Shown in pieces: positions 13,883 to 21,984 of a stretch of DNA of 21,985 nt (position 1 is the first letter of the stretch; each line of letters begins with the position of its first letter). The stretch is from ZC4RG35 sp041747855. Lineage in GTDB: Bacteria; Actinomycetota; Acidimicrobiia; Spongiisociales; ZC4RG35. Under the pieces are notes generated by a model. It saw only the letters and a program-made list of their open reading frames with translations, was not told the DNA's origin and did not search any database. The DNA lies in the NCBI GenBank assembly GCA_041747855.1, contig JBGTEJ010000044.1, positions 1 through 21,985 of the forward strand, given 5' to 3'. Made by a program: the position numbers and the translations under genes.

Positions 13883-15610
13883 TTGGCGAAAGTGAACAGG
13901 CTTCGTGTGCGTCACTATCGCTCCATAGGCGACTGGGTAGAGATCATCTTTCCCCAGGTAGGCCCGCTCGTTCTGATTGGGGAGAACAACGCAGGAAAAT
14001 CCAACATTGTTCGAGCACTCGACATTGTCCTCGGAGAGACATGGCCCGGGAGTTACAACCCCGAGGATCACGACTATCACCGTCGCACCCGGGATTCCGT
14101 GCCGATGCAGATAATCCTCGATGTCGAAGGAATCTCCCACGTCCGGACTGACAGAGCTGTGGCCCAGCTCCATTGGCGTTTCGACCCTGACGCGGACCGC
14201 TCATGCTCGTTTGATGCCGTCTTCGGCGACGGGTCGACGGCATGGATGAGCAACGCCGAACGCGAACAACTCGCCTGTGTCGTGGTGGGGGCAGATCGGA
14301 GGTTGAGCTACCAACTCTCGTACACGAGCAAATGGACCCTCCTCTCAAGACTGATGAGGAGGTTCCACGACGTGTTGATCGAGGATGACGATCGAGCCGA
14401 GCGTCTTCGCAGCGAGTTCTCGTCGGTTGTCGCAATCTTTGAGGAGGTGACGGAGTTCAAAGGGTTCAGTGACGGGCTCCGGCGAATGGCTGGTGAGTTC
14501 GGAGCCAACTTGACCTACGCGCTGGAGATGGACTTCTCGGCCTACGACCCGTCTAACTACTTCCGATCGCTGCGTGTGCAACCGACGAGCGATGGGAATG
14601 TGCGCAGCTTCGAGGAACTCGGAACCGGCCAGGAGCAGATACTCGCGCTGTCATTCGCCCACGCATACGCCATGTCATACGGTGGGGGTGAGTCTGGACT
14701 CGTGATGATCATCGAAGAGCCTGAAGCTCACCTGCATCCGCTTGCTCAGCAGTGGCTCAGTCAGAGGATCCATGCCATGAGCGGAGAAGGAGTCCAAGTC
14801 GTAGTGACAACGCACAGTCCTGCGTTCCTCGACCTGGCTCATATTGAAGGCGTGGCGTGCACGCGAAAACCCAACGAAACGAAGGCGACGTCAGTGGTTC
14901 AGCACGACATCAATGGCTTGGTTGAGCACTGTCGTGCACTGGGTGCGGACAAGGCAGACGCTGGGAATCTGGCCGGCTTCTACACAGCAAGTGCGACGGA
15001 GGAACTTAAGTCGGGGTTGTTCGCGCGGGCATGTGTAGTAGTTGAGGGGCCGACCGAGGCACTTGCGCTGCCGGTCCTATTGCGAGCATGTGGAGTGGAT
15101 GTGCTCAAGCTCGGGGTTGCCGTGCTGAGCGCAGGCGGAATCGGAAGCATCAGTAGGTGGATTCGGCTGTACTCGGCGTATGACATTCCGGTATACGCGA
15201 TTTTCGACCTGGACTCAAAGGATGACGACGACGGGGCGAAGCAAGCGGACCTTCTCCAGTCACTCGGCGAGGACCCGGGCAGTTGGTCATCAACTGAGGA
15301 CGCGGTGGCAGTCTCCGAGACTTACACCATTATGAACCCCGACTTCGAGACCGCGCTACGCACGGTGTTCCCCGGCGTCTATGAGGCCCACGAGGAGCAT
15401 GCACGGCAGGCCCTCGGATCGAGCAAGCCTATTGTCGCTCGTGAGGCTTCCTGCAGACTGGCCGAGGACGCGGCTCTCGACGGATGGCAGGTACTTCGAG
15501 GCTTGGCCGACGCTGTCGCGTCGTTGATTCCCCACATTGAAGCCGAGGATGGAGAGGCAGCGCTCGCAGCTCCCGCGGCAAGCCAGCTCGAGCCAGAAAA
15601 AGCAGAATGA
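13883..15610 (+). CDS. OLD-family ATPase with TOPRIM nuclease domain
   Basis: 575 residues from TTG 13883 (AGAGG nine bases upstream; GTG 13892 is an alternative). The N-terminal ABC/SMC-like ATPase has Walker A GENNAGKSN (33-41), a signature-like segment ELGTGQEQILALSFA, Walker B with MIIEEPEAHLHP (E278, E279) and the H-loop VTTHSPAFL. The TOPRIM nuclease follows: VVEGPTEALAL (E388, E392) and IFDLDSKDDDDG (D442, D444). The layout matches OLD (overcoming lysogenisation defect) nucleases such as GajA, but no UvrD-like partner is next to it. It sits between hsdS and hsdM, one base after hsdS and sharing ATGA with hsdM, so it must be made together with the type I enzyme. Probably a second nuclease arm of the defence operon. 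Confidence 0.88.
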   Translation: MAKVNRLRVRHYRSIGDWVEIIFPQVGPLVLIGENNAGKSNIVRALDIVLGETWPGSYNPEDHDYHRRTRDSVPMQIILDVEGISHVRTDRAVAQLHWRFDPDADRSCSFDAVFGDGSTAWMSNAEREQLACVVVGADRRLSYQLSYTSKWTLLSRLMRRFHDVLIEDDDRAERLRSEFSSVVAIFEEVTEFKGFSDGLRRMAGEFGANLTYALEMDFSAYDPSNYFRSLRVQPTSDGNVRSFEELGTGQEQILALSFAHAYAMSYGGGESGLVMIIEEPEAHLHPLAQQWLSQRIHAMSGEGVQVVVTTHSPAFLDLAHIEGVACTRKPNETKATSVVQHDINGLVEHCRALGADKADAGNLAGFYTASATEELKSGLFARACVVVEGPTEALALPVLLRACGVDVLKLGVAVLSAGGIGSISRWIRLYSAYDIPVYAIFDLDSKDDDDGAKQADLLQSLGEDPGSWSSTEDAVAVSETYTIMNPDFETALRTVFPGVYEAHEEHARQALGSSKPIVAREASCRLAEDAALDGWQVLRGLADAVASLIPHIEAEDGEAALAAPAASQLEPEKAE

Positions 15611-17076
15611 GCGATCCACAGACGCTTGTCAGAAAGCTCTGGTCGTACTGCGACGTCCTCCGTGACGACGGGCTCTCATACGGCGACTACGTGGAGCAGC
15701 TCACGTACCTGCTGTTCCTGAAGATGGCGGATGAGCAGACGAAGCCACCGTTCAACCGTGAGCCGATCACCCCCGATGGGCTTGATTGGCCGTCACTCCT
15801 GTCGAAGGACGGAGACGAGCTCGAAACCCATTACCGACACGTCCTCACCGACCTGGGAAAGGAATCGGGGATGCTCGGTGTCGTGTTCCGTAAGGCACAG
15901 AACCGCATCCAGGACCCGGCCAAGCTGCGACGCCTCATCGTCGACCTGATGGACCAGGAGCAGTGGATGATCCTCGACGCCGACGTGAAAGGCGACCTCT
16001 ATGAAGGCCTCCTTGAGAAGAACGCGGCAGACCTGAAGTCAGGTGCCGGCCAGTACTTCACGCCCCGAGCCCTCATCGGGGCGATCGTTGAGGTGATGCA
16101 GCCAGGCCCGAGTGAAACGATCAACGACCCCGCATGCGGCACCGGTGGATTTCTGATCGCGGCTCACGAACGGATCGCGGGCTATCACCGGCTCGACCCC
16201 GATCAGAAGAAGCATCTTCGCTTCGACGCACTGTCAGGCAACGAGATCGTCGACAACACGGCGCGTCTGTGCGTCATGAACCTGCTGCTCCATGGGATCG
16301 GTCAACCGAACGGCGAGAGCCCGATCAAAGTCGAAGACTCGCTCGCCTCTGATCCCGGTGTCCGATACTCGATGGTCCTCACCAATCCGCCTTTCGGGAA
16401 GAAGTCGGCGATGACGATCATCGTCGATGGGGAGGCGTCTCGTGAGTCGCTGCAGGTGGTTCGGGAGGATTTCTGGGCAACGACCTCGAATAAGCAGCTC
16501 AACTTCGTCCAACATGTGAAGACGATCCTGGAAACCCACGGACGTGCGGCGGTGGTTGTTCCCGACAACGTGCTGTTCGAGGGTGGAGCGGGCGAGACGG
16601 TACGGCGACGCCTGCTGCATGAATGCGACGTTCACACCCTGCTTCGACTGCCTACCGGCGTGTTTTACGCCCAGGGTGTTAAAGCCAATGTGCTGTTCTT
16701 CGACAAGAAGCCAGGTCGCGAGGAGCCTTGGACTCAGGAACTGTGGATCTACGACCTACGGACGAATCAGCATTTCACTCTTAAGCAGAACCCGCTGACC
16801 CACGAGGCGCTGGAAGACTTCATCAAGTGCTACAGCCCTGACGACCGACATGCTCGCGTCGAGTCGGAGCGCTTTCGTCGGTTCGCCTACGACGAACTGA
16901 TCGCCCGGGACAAGGCCAGCCTCGACATCTTCTGGCTCCGCGACGAATCCCTGGAGGACACCGACAACTTGCCACCGCCGGCTGTTATCGCGGCCGAGAT
17001 CGCCGAGGGCCTTGAGGCGGCCCTGGCCGAATTCGCTGAAATCGCAGCGTCTCTTTCGGACCAGGAGTCGGGGTAG
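15607..17076 (+). CDS. hsdM: Type I restriction-modification DNA adenine methyltransferase subunit M
   Basis: 489 residues. A helical N-terminal HsdM_N domain (LVRKLWSYCDVLRDDGLSYG, VEQLTYLLFLKMADE) precedes the methyltransferase, with QYFTPRALIGAIV, motif I DPACGTGGF (174-182) binding S-adenosylmethionine and motif IV NPPF (260-263), the N6-adenine catalytic motif. The C-terminal part has NVLFEGGAGETVRRRLL and LRLPTGVFYAQGVKANVLFF, typical for the family. It modifies host DNA at the site read by HsdS and is the core of the restriction complex. Its ATG overlaps the stop of the OLD-like gene by 4 bases. Being after R, S and the OLD-like gene is unusual: the protective subunit is made from the distal part of the message. 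Confidence 0.95.
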   Translation: MSDPQTLVRKLWSYCDVLRDDGLSYGDYVEQLTYLLFLKMADEQTKPPFNREPITPDGLDWPSLLSKDGDELETHYRHVLTDLGKESGMLGVVFRKAQNRIQDPAKLRRLIVDLMDQEQWMILDADVKGDLYEGLLEKNAADLKSGAGQYFTPRALIGAIVEVMQPGPSETINDPACGTGGFLIAAHERIAGYHRLDPDQKKHLRFDALSGNEIVDNTARLCVMNLLLHGIGQPNGESPIKVEDSLASDPGVRYSMVLTNPPFGKKSAMTIIVDGEASRESLQVVREDFWATTSNKQLNFVQHVKTILETHGRAAVVVPDNVLFEGGAGETVRRRLLHECDVHTLLRLPTGVFYAQGVKANVLFFDKKPGREEPWTQELWIYDLRTNQHFTLKQNPLTHEALEDFIKCYSPDDRHARVESERFRRFAYDELIARDKASLDIFWLRDESLEDTDNLPPPAVIAAEIAEGLEAALAEFAEIAASLSDQESG

Positions 17077-17079
17077 CCC

Positions 17080-17541
17080 GTGGAGTGGTTCGCGCTTGGA
17101 GTCGCCGTCGTGTCCGCCATTGCGGCCATCTGGTCAGCCGTCTCATCGCACCGCTCAGCAGACGAGGCGATGGACACCCGTCGGCCATACGTTGCGGTGA
17201 CCGGTAACCAAGTAACCAGCTGGAACGGGAAGAAAGGAACGGCGCGATTCTTCATCACCAATGCCGGGCCCGTACCGGGTCGAGTCACATCTCAGAGCAA
17301 CAAGACCACAAGCTCAACAGGGCATGTTGTCGATCACGGCACCGGTTCAACTGAGTCCGATGTCATCTATCCAGCGGAGAAGGAGGTGGTTGGCTTCGGT
17401 CTTCCGATCGCGGCTGGCGAGATAGTCCACATCTCCCTTGAATATGAAGATCTAGCCAGGAAACGTCGGTTCGGTTTCGAAATCGACTACGCGGTGGACG
17501 CGAGAGGAGAGCTCCAGATCGTGCGCCGAGAGGGGACGTAG
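17080..17541 (+). CDS. Small N-terminally membrane-anchored protein, unknown function
   Basis: 153 residues from GTG 17080, three bases after the hsdM stop, so it is in the same transcript. Residues ~4-24 (FALGVAVVSAIAAIWSAVSSH) form one membrane helix or signal anchor. The rest looks beta-rich (RPYVAVTGNQV, KGTARFFITNAGPVPGRV, GFGLPIAAGEIVHISLEYED, RRFGFEIDYAV), like an immunoglobulin-type or sandwich domain, with 'N-x-G-P' at the strand turn. I do not recognise a named family. Placement between hsdM and an HNH gene suggests an accessory of the defence operon, possibly anchoring or sensing; that is inference only. Confidence 0.7.
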   Translation: MEWFALGVAVVSAIAAIWSAVSSHRSADEAMDTRRPYVAVTGNQVTSWNGKKGTARFFITNAGPVPGRVTSQSNKTTSSTGHVVDHGTGSTESDVIYPAEKEVVGFGLPIAAGEIVHISLEYEDLARKRRFGFEIDYAVDARGELQIVRREGT

Positions 17542-17560
17542 TGGGACCTGGGCCGCAGAG

Positions 17561-18355
17561 ATGAGCCCGAGCGTGGCAACGATCAAGCGGCTGTTCAGTC
17601 AGTCGGGTTCCTTCTGCTGTTTCGATGACTGTGAGGTTGGGGCCATTCGGGATGATGGTGCAGTAATGGTGGACATCTGCCACATCGCAGCGTCGGCACC
17701 GGGAGGCCCGCGATTTGACCCGGACCAAAGCGACGAGGACAGACGTAGCTACGACAACCTGATACTGCTGTGTCCCAATCACCATCGAGTTGTCGACACT
17801 GACCCCACGACATACACGACCGGAAGGCTTAAGGAAATGAAGCAGGGAGCTATGAACGGAGGCGGCGGCCAATCCATCCCGGATGAGTTGGCTCAGAGTC
17901 TCGCGGTCTCGCTCGAGTTTCAAGGCTCGGCGATCTCAATTGGGCAGCGCGGCGGCCAAACAGCTCAGACGATTATCAACTTTGGACCTACTAGGCGAAC
18001 AGTCTCTCAGAAGGAGAACTCCCGAATGGCGGCGATACTCGTGCCCCTCGCAGGTTCCACCATCGGGTTCGCTTCTTTCGCTGGGGATCCAGAGGCGGCC
18101 TCCTATAAGCGCGAACTGATGACCGTCTTCAGCGAGGCGGGATGGGAAGTGACGGACCAGTCCACCTTCATGTTCTTCGACAGCAAGAGTGGTGTCGTGC
18201 TGACGATTCCAATTGGCGCCGACGAGTTGGATGCCCGTAACCAGGCTGCTGCCTCAGCACTCCACGTGACTGGTCAGCTAGTTGGCGGAAATCGAGGGGA
18301 CATCGCTAATGAGACGGGGCGATGTGTCCAAGTATGGCCTGCGCCAATGGCTTGA
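17561..18355 (+). CDS. HNH nuclease-like protein with an uncharacterised C-terminal domain
   Basis: 264 residues, 19 bases after the small membrane gene. The N-terminal HNH site has C19/C20 and C24, CHIAAS (H41), D65-N66-L, and C71-P-N-H74-H75, so the metal and catalytic positions are present. A Gly/Gln linker with ISIGQRGGQTAQTIINFGP (about 132-150) leads into a compact alpha/beta region (153-262: AAILVPLAGSTIGFASFAGD, YKRELMTVFSEAGWEV, SGVVLTIPIG, NQAAASALHVTGQLVGG). I have seen the 'GGQTAxxIxNxGP' linker and 'AGWEV' region in other bacterial proteins but cannot name the family. It could be a sensor fused to a DNA-cutting effector. Probably the last gene of the operon; it converges with the cyclase operon. 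Confidence 0.75.
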   Translation: MSPSVATIKRLFSQSGSFCCFDDCEVGAIRDDGAVMVDICHIAASAPGGPRFDPDQSDEDRRSYDNLILLCPNHHRVVDTDPTTYTTGRLKEMKQGAMNGGGGQSIPDELAQSLAVSLEFQGSAISIGQRGGQTAQTIINFGPTRRTVSQKENSRMAAILVPLAGSTIGFASFAGDPEAASYKRELMTVFSEAGWEVTDQSTFMFFDSKSGVVLTIPIGADELDARNQAAASALHVTGQLVGGNRGDIANETGRCVQVWPAPMA

Positions 18356-18477
18356 TGCCAAGTGGGCAGGCATTGACGGGCGTTGTCGTCCCGCGGAGTG
18401 AAGACTTCAACTCGATAATCGCGAGCTCGGGGCCCATACGCTGCGCCGGCCGATTGCCTCGACCGTCGGGGAAACCG

Positions 18478-19725
18478 TCAGGCGGTTGGTCTTCCCACGA
18501 AGTACATGTCGAGTTCGCCCTTGCCCTTGACCTGGATGCGGCCGCGGTGGGTGAAGACCAGTCCCGGGGCGTCCTTCACCAGGGTGTATGTGGCGGCGCT
18601 GATGTTGACCTCCCCGGGCTCACCCGCCGACTCCATCCTCGAAGCAGTGTTGACGGCGTCCCCCCACACGTCGTACTGGAACTTGGTGTCGCCGACCACG
18701 CCGGCGACGACGGGACCGGTGTGGACGCCGACCCGCATCTCGAAGGCGGGTTTGTCCAGGTCGCTGCACGCCTGGGTGTGGTCTGCCATGAACCTCTGCA
18801 TCTCGAGGGCGGCCTCGACGATCCTGACCGGCGACGGGCTCTCCGCCAACGTCAACCCCGACGCCGCCATGTAGGCATCCCCGATGGTCTTGATCTTCTC
18901 CAAGTCGTAGGCCCGCATGATCTTGTCGAAGGCGTAGAAGCAAGTGTTCAACTCCTCGACGAGCTCTGTTGGCGTCATCTGTGAGCTGATCTCGGTGAAA
19001 TTGCAGAAGTCGCTGAACAGGATGGTGGCGTCGTCGAACTGGCGGGCCTGGGCACGTCCGGTGGCTTTCAACTCCTCGGCCACCTCGGCGGGGAGGATGT
19101 TGAGCAACAGACTCTCGGTCTTCTCCTGCTCCTCCTCCACCTGCCGTTGTGCCCGACGTGTCGCCGAGTCGAAGTCCCGGACGATCACATAGACGATCAC
19201 CACCAACCCGACGAAGGCAGCCAGCTTGAAGGCGGCGTCGAAGCGGGGGTCGAAGGTCAACGGAAACTCGATACCCAGCACCTGAAGCACACCGAGGGTC
19301 AACACCTCGGCGATCACCACCAGGAACCAGATGAACCCCGCCTTCTGGCCGATCAGCATCACCGCCAGCATCGGGATGATCGCAACGTAGGCACTGGTGA
19401 TCGAGGCGCTGAGCCCGCCGCTGAAGGCAGTGTTAGCGATGGTGTCGATGAAGATGACCCCGACGTAGATGTTGGCCACCAGATCGCGGCTGGCACCAGC
19501 CTTCAGAAAGAACGGCAGCGAGGCGAAGACGAAGCCACTGGCGGCCATCGTGTAGTAGCCGACGGGGAAACCAACGGTCAGGGAGACGAAGAAGAACCCG
19601 AAGGCGAGCAGACTGGTCAGGAAAGACACGAAGACCAGGAGACGGTGCTTCTTCAGCTCCTCGCGGGAGAACCCCCGACCCTTCGGGAGGAAGAACTCAG
19701 ACCGTCGCTCGAGTAAGGCCGTCAT
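18478..19725 (-). CDS. Membrane-bound class III adenylate cyclase
   Basis: 415 residues from ATG 19725, overlapping the upstream gene by 29 bases; a longer reading to 19818 lies over that gene and is rejected. About six membrane helices (for example LLVFVSFLTSLLAFGFFFV and AAFVGLVVIVYVIV) precede a signalling helix RRAQRQVEEEQEKTESLLLNILP. The cyclase domain follows, with metal residues D239 (FSDFCNFT) and D283 (TIGDAYM), adenine-selecting K279 and D352 (YDVWGD), and transition-state N359 and R363. All canonical residues are present, so it should make cAMP, with the membrane part as sensor or anchor. Its place downstream of the FAD enzyme and seven-helix protein hints that their product or membrane state is sensed; this is inference. 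Confidence 0.92.
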   Translation of the reverse strand: MTALLERRSEFFLPKGRGFSREELKKHRLLVFVSFLTSLLAFGFFFVSLTVGFPVGYYTMAASGFVFASLPFFLKAGASRDLVANIYVGVIFIDTIANTAFSGGLSASITSAYVAIIPMLAVMLIGQKAGFIWFLVVIAEVLTLGVLQVLGIEFPLTFDPRFDAAFKLAAFVGLVVIVYVIVRDFDSATRRAQRQVEEEQEKTESLLLNILPAEVAEELKATGRAQARQFDDATILFSDFCNFTEISSQMTPTELVEELNTCFYAFDKIMRAYDLEKIKTIGDAYMAASGLTLAESPSPVRIVEAALEMQRFMADHTQACSDLDKPAFEMRVGVHTGPVVAGVVGDTKFQYDVWGDAVNTASRMESAGEPGEVNISAATYTLVKDAPGLVFTHRGRIQVKGKGELDMYFVGRPTA

Positions 19726-20422
19726 TCGGATTCCCCATCGGCCGGGCGCCACTGCGGAGCAGATCGCCACTGTGAAGCAGGTAGACGTAGTAGGCGTCGA
19801 CAACAGCCACCGCCACATAAAGGGCGGTCAAGGCGTTGTTCTCCGGGTACTTGGTGTAGAACATCACGCCGATGATCCCGGTGCCCAAGAACTTGGCCCA
19901 ACCGATCAGTTTCGAGGCGGGAGGCTGGCCCGGGACGAACAGGAGCACCACGAAGGCGGCGCTCATCACCAGGTTGATGGTGAACGACACCAGCGGCGCC
20001 ATGGGCAGGTCGTAGGTGAGGATGAACGTGTACTGGACCACGAACAGGAGCGGGATCCACACCGCCATCAGCATCCGGAACCTCTGCTGGAGGTAGGGGG
20101 AGCGGACCTGTTTGTGCCCGTACCGGAACAGGCCGACGACGATGAAGATGTCCAACACCATCCACGCCCAATAGGCGAGGACCAGCGCCGAGCCCATGTC
20201 CGGAACGAAGAAGACTGCGGTGGTGATCTCGGTCCCGATGTTGAGGGTGACCGCGATGAAAGGGAGGGCCAGCTGTTTCAACGAGATCAGCCGACGGATG
20301 GTGACGATGTAGACGAGGACCCAGAGGACCGCCCCCAGGGTGAACATGGCGATCTGGAGCGGTGTGTAGGCCTCGGTGTTGAACCACGGGCCGGGGTTCT
20401 CGAGATACTCCCAGATGGTCAT
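19697..20422 (-). CDS. Seven-helix membrane protein, possible Pyr4-type terpene cyclase relative
   Basis: 241 residues with seven hydrophobic helices (about 20-42, 52-72, 79-99, 115-135, 142-162, 170-188 and 196-215) and short loops. Length and helix count fit the membrane terpene cyclases of the fungal Pyr4/PaxB family, in which a Glu in helix 2 and an Asp in the last helix are essential. Here E65 (LNIGTEITTAVFF) and D209 (AVAVVDAYYVYLL) occupy matching places. That is a pattern match from memory, not a database hit; an unrelated membrane protein is possible. The ATG overlaps the stop of the FAD oxidoreductase (ATGA) and the gene overlaps the cyclase start, so all three genes are co-translated. 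Confidence 0.7.
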   Translation of the reverse strand: MTIWEYLENPGPWFNTEAYTPLQIAMFTLGAVLWVLVYIVTIRRLISLKQLALPFIAVTLNIGTEITTAVFFVPDMGSALVLAYWAWMVLDIFIVVGLFRYGHKQVRSPYLQQRFRMLMAVWIPLLFVVQYTFILTYDLPMAPLVSFTINLVMSAAFVVLLFVPGQPPASKLIGWAKFLGTGIIGVMFYTKYPENNALTALYVAVAVVDAYYVYLLHSGDLLRSGARPMGNPNDGLTRATV

Positions 20423-21984
20423 GTGTCACCTCTCGACGTGATGGTGCTCCACAGCGAGCGAAGGAAGAAGACGATCCCGAAGGCGAGACCCCAGGGGACG
20501 AGGGCGATCTCCATCCAAAGCGGCACCCTGTGGCTCCAGCCTTCTCCGGAGTCATAGCGACGACGGTCGAGCCACTTGAACGGAGCGAAGAACAGCGGCT
20601 CCTTCAGAGGCCACACCTTGCAGCGAGGTCGGGAGGACCCGTCGAAGCCGAGGATGCCGTTGACCGCCCGGCGTGCCGCCTCGTTGGCGCCCTCCATGGT
20701 GGCCAGGTCGGTGAAGGTACGGACGTAGTCGCTGGCCAGGAACAGGTTGGGGATCCGGGTCACCGCCTCGGGTCGGAGCGCCCAACTGTTGACGGTGTTG
20801 ACCAGCAGCGGTTCGGCGTCCCGGTCCCGATGTTCGACCGGCATCCAATTGATGTCACGGTCCAGGTACCAGTGCTCCACCATGTTGTCGTCGATCAGGG
20901 TCACCCCGTCGACGTTGAGACTGCGCTTCAGCTGCTCCCAGACCATGTCCTTGACCTGCTCGGGGTCGGCGTCGTCGGCGAGCACCCCCTTGTACTTGGT
21001 GTGGAGCCAGTCGCTGATGTCGACACTGAGGACACCTTTCACCCGGCCGTTGAATCGGTCGGCGAGGTCGTAGTCGTCCCAGAACTGGACCTGGGAGATG
21101 CCGGTCATCGCCCATTCGCTGTCGCTGAAGATGACATGGCCCCTGGTGATCTCGACGTTCTGGTTCATGTAGAACTGGATACCGTTCATCCAGCTGACAC
21201 TCTTGGCCAGGGTGTCGATATCGGCGAGGGTCTGGTCGGCTTCGATCATCTCCTTGGTGATCAGGGTCGCCGCCCGCTCCACCGGTGTCGCCAGGATGTA
21301 GTGGTCTGCGGTGACCGTCCTGGTGGCGCCGTCCCTCTCGGCCACGGTGATAGCGGAGACCCGGCCGTCTTCCATGGACACTCCGGTCACGGTGGCACCC
21401 AGGTGATAGACGACACCAAGCTCGGCGAGATAGTCCTTCCACGGGTTGAGCCACACGTCGTTGGTCGGCCCGTTGAGGACACGGTCGGTGTTGGTGCCTG
21501 GGGTCATCATGTTGAACAGGAGTTGGAGGAGGATGTCCCCACCGGTCTTGGTGCTGGCAAATCGGGCCTGGGCTGCAACCAGGGTCCTGGTCAGACCGGC
21601 CACCAGAAGCGACCGGTAGGCGTGGGAGGTGAAACGATCGGCCTCCAGGTAGTCCCACCAGCTGAGACGTTCGTAGTCGTTGGCCCTTCTCGCCTGACAA
21701 CTGGTCATGAGCTGCCAGATCCGTGCGGCGAAGAACTCCTCCTCCTCGGTGGTGAGACCGGTCTCGGCCCCGGCGTGGAGGTCGTGGATGATCACCTCGA
21801 GGTCGGACAGCGACCTGGGGAAGTTGGCGTCGGCGATGATCGACGGCTTGTCGTAGCGGGCGATCATGATCCGTCGGGTGCTGACCAGGTTGTCGAAGCA
21901 TCCGTTGCGGTTGAGCTTGCCGTCGGGGCCCCGGAAAGGGATGCGGGCCATGGTGTCGGTGACATGGCGGTAGAAGCCGGGGAA
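20419..21984 (-). CDS. FAD-dependent amine oxidase / desaturase-like oxidoreductase (N-terminus outside window)
   Basis: About 520 residues are visible; the frame continues past the right edge (FPGFYRHVTDTMARIPF lies at the edge, normally ~70 residues after the FAD-binding Rossmann motif, which is therefore missing). The body is that of phytoene desaturase/hydroxysqualene dehydroxylase-type flavoproteins: a substrate domain, ADHYILATPVERAATLI (return to the FAD domain) and the C-terminal FAD loop IPNLFLASDYVRTFTDLATMEGANEAARRAVNGIL. After this comes a ~75-residue extension with a membrane helix (MEIALVPWGLAFGIVFFL), suggesting membrane attachment and a lipid or isoprenoid substrate. First visible gene of the operon with the seven-helix protein and cyclase. 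The precise substrate is unknown. Confidence 0.88.
   Translation of the reverse strand, partial: FPGFYRHVTDTMARIPFRGPDGKLNRNGCFDNLVSTRRIMIARYDKPSIIADANFPRSLSDLEVIIHDLHAGAETGLTTEEEEFFAARIWQLMTSCQARRANDYERLSWWDYLEADRFTSHAYRSLLVAGLTRTLVAAQARFASTKTGGDILLQLLFNMMTPGTNTDRVLNGPTNDVWLNPWKDYLAELGVVYHLGATVTGVSMEDGRVSAITVAERDGATRTVTADHYILATPVERAATLITKEMIEADQTLADIDTLAKSVSWMNGIQFYMNQNVEITRGHVIFSDSEWAMTGISQVQFWDDYDLADRFNGRVKGVLSVDISDWLHTKYKGVLADDADPEQVKDMVWEQLKRSLNVDGVTLIDDNMVEHWYLDRDINWMPVEHRDRDAEPLLVNTVNSWALRPEAVTRIPNLFLASDYVRTFTDLATMEGANEAARRAVNGILGFDGSSRPRCKVWPLKEPLFFAPFKWLDRRRYDSGEGWSHRVPLWMEIALVPWGLAFGIVFFLRSLWSTITSRGDT

Noticed and set aside
18471..18490. AACCG-TCAGG-CGGTT hairpin at the end of the cyclase gene as a terminator
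   Set aside because: Short five-base arms that include the stop codon, with no T-run on either strand.
18322..18984. Long plus-strand open frame opposite the membrane cyclase
   Set aside because: A high-GC shadow: repetitive Gly/Asp/Val/His content, no domain, and the minus strand holds a clear cyclase domain.
19726..19818. N-terminal extension of the membrane cyclase
   Set aside because: It lies over the 3' end of the seven-helix gene and reads as out-of-frame sequence.
19147..20557. Plus-strand open frames rich in Asp, Glu, His and Gln opposite the cyclase operon
   Set aside because: They are antisense readings of hydrophobic codons of membrane helices; no start signals or known domains.
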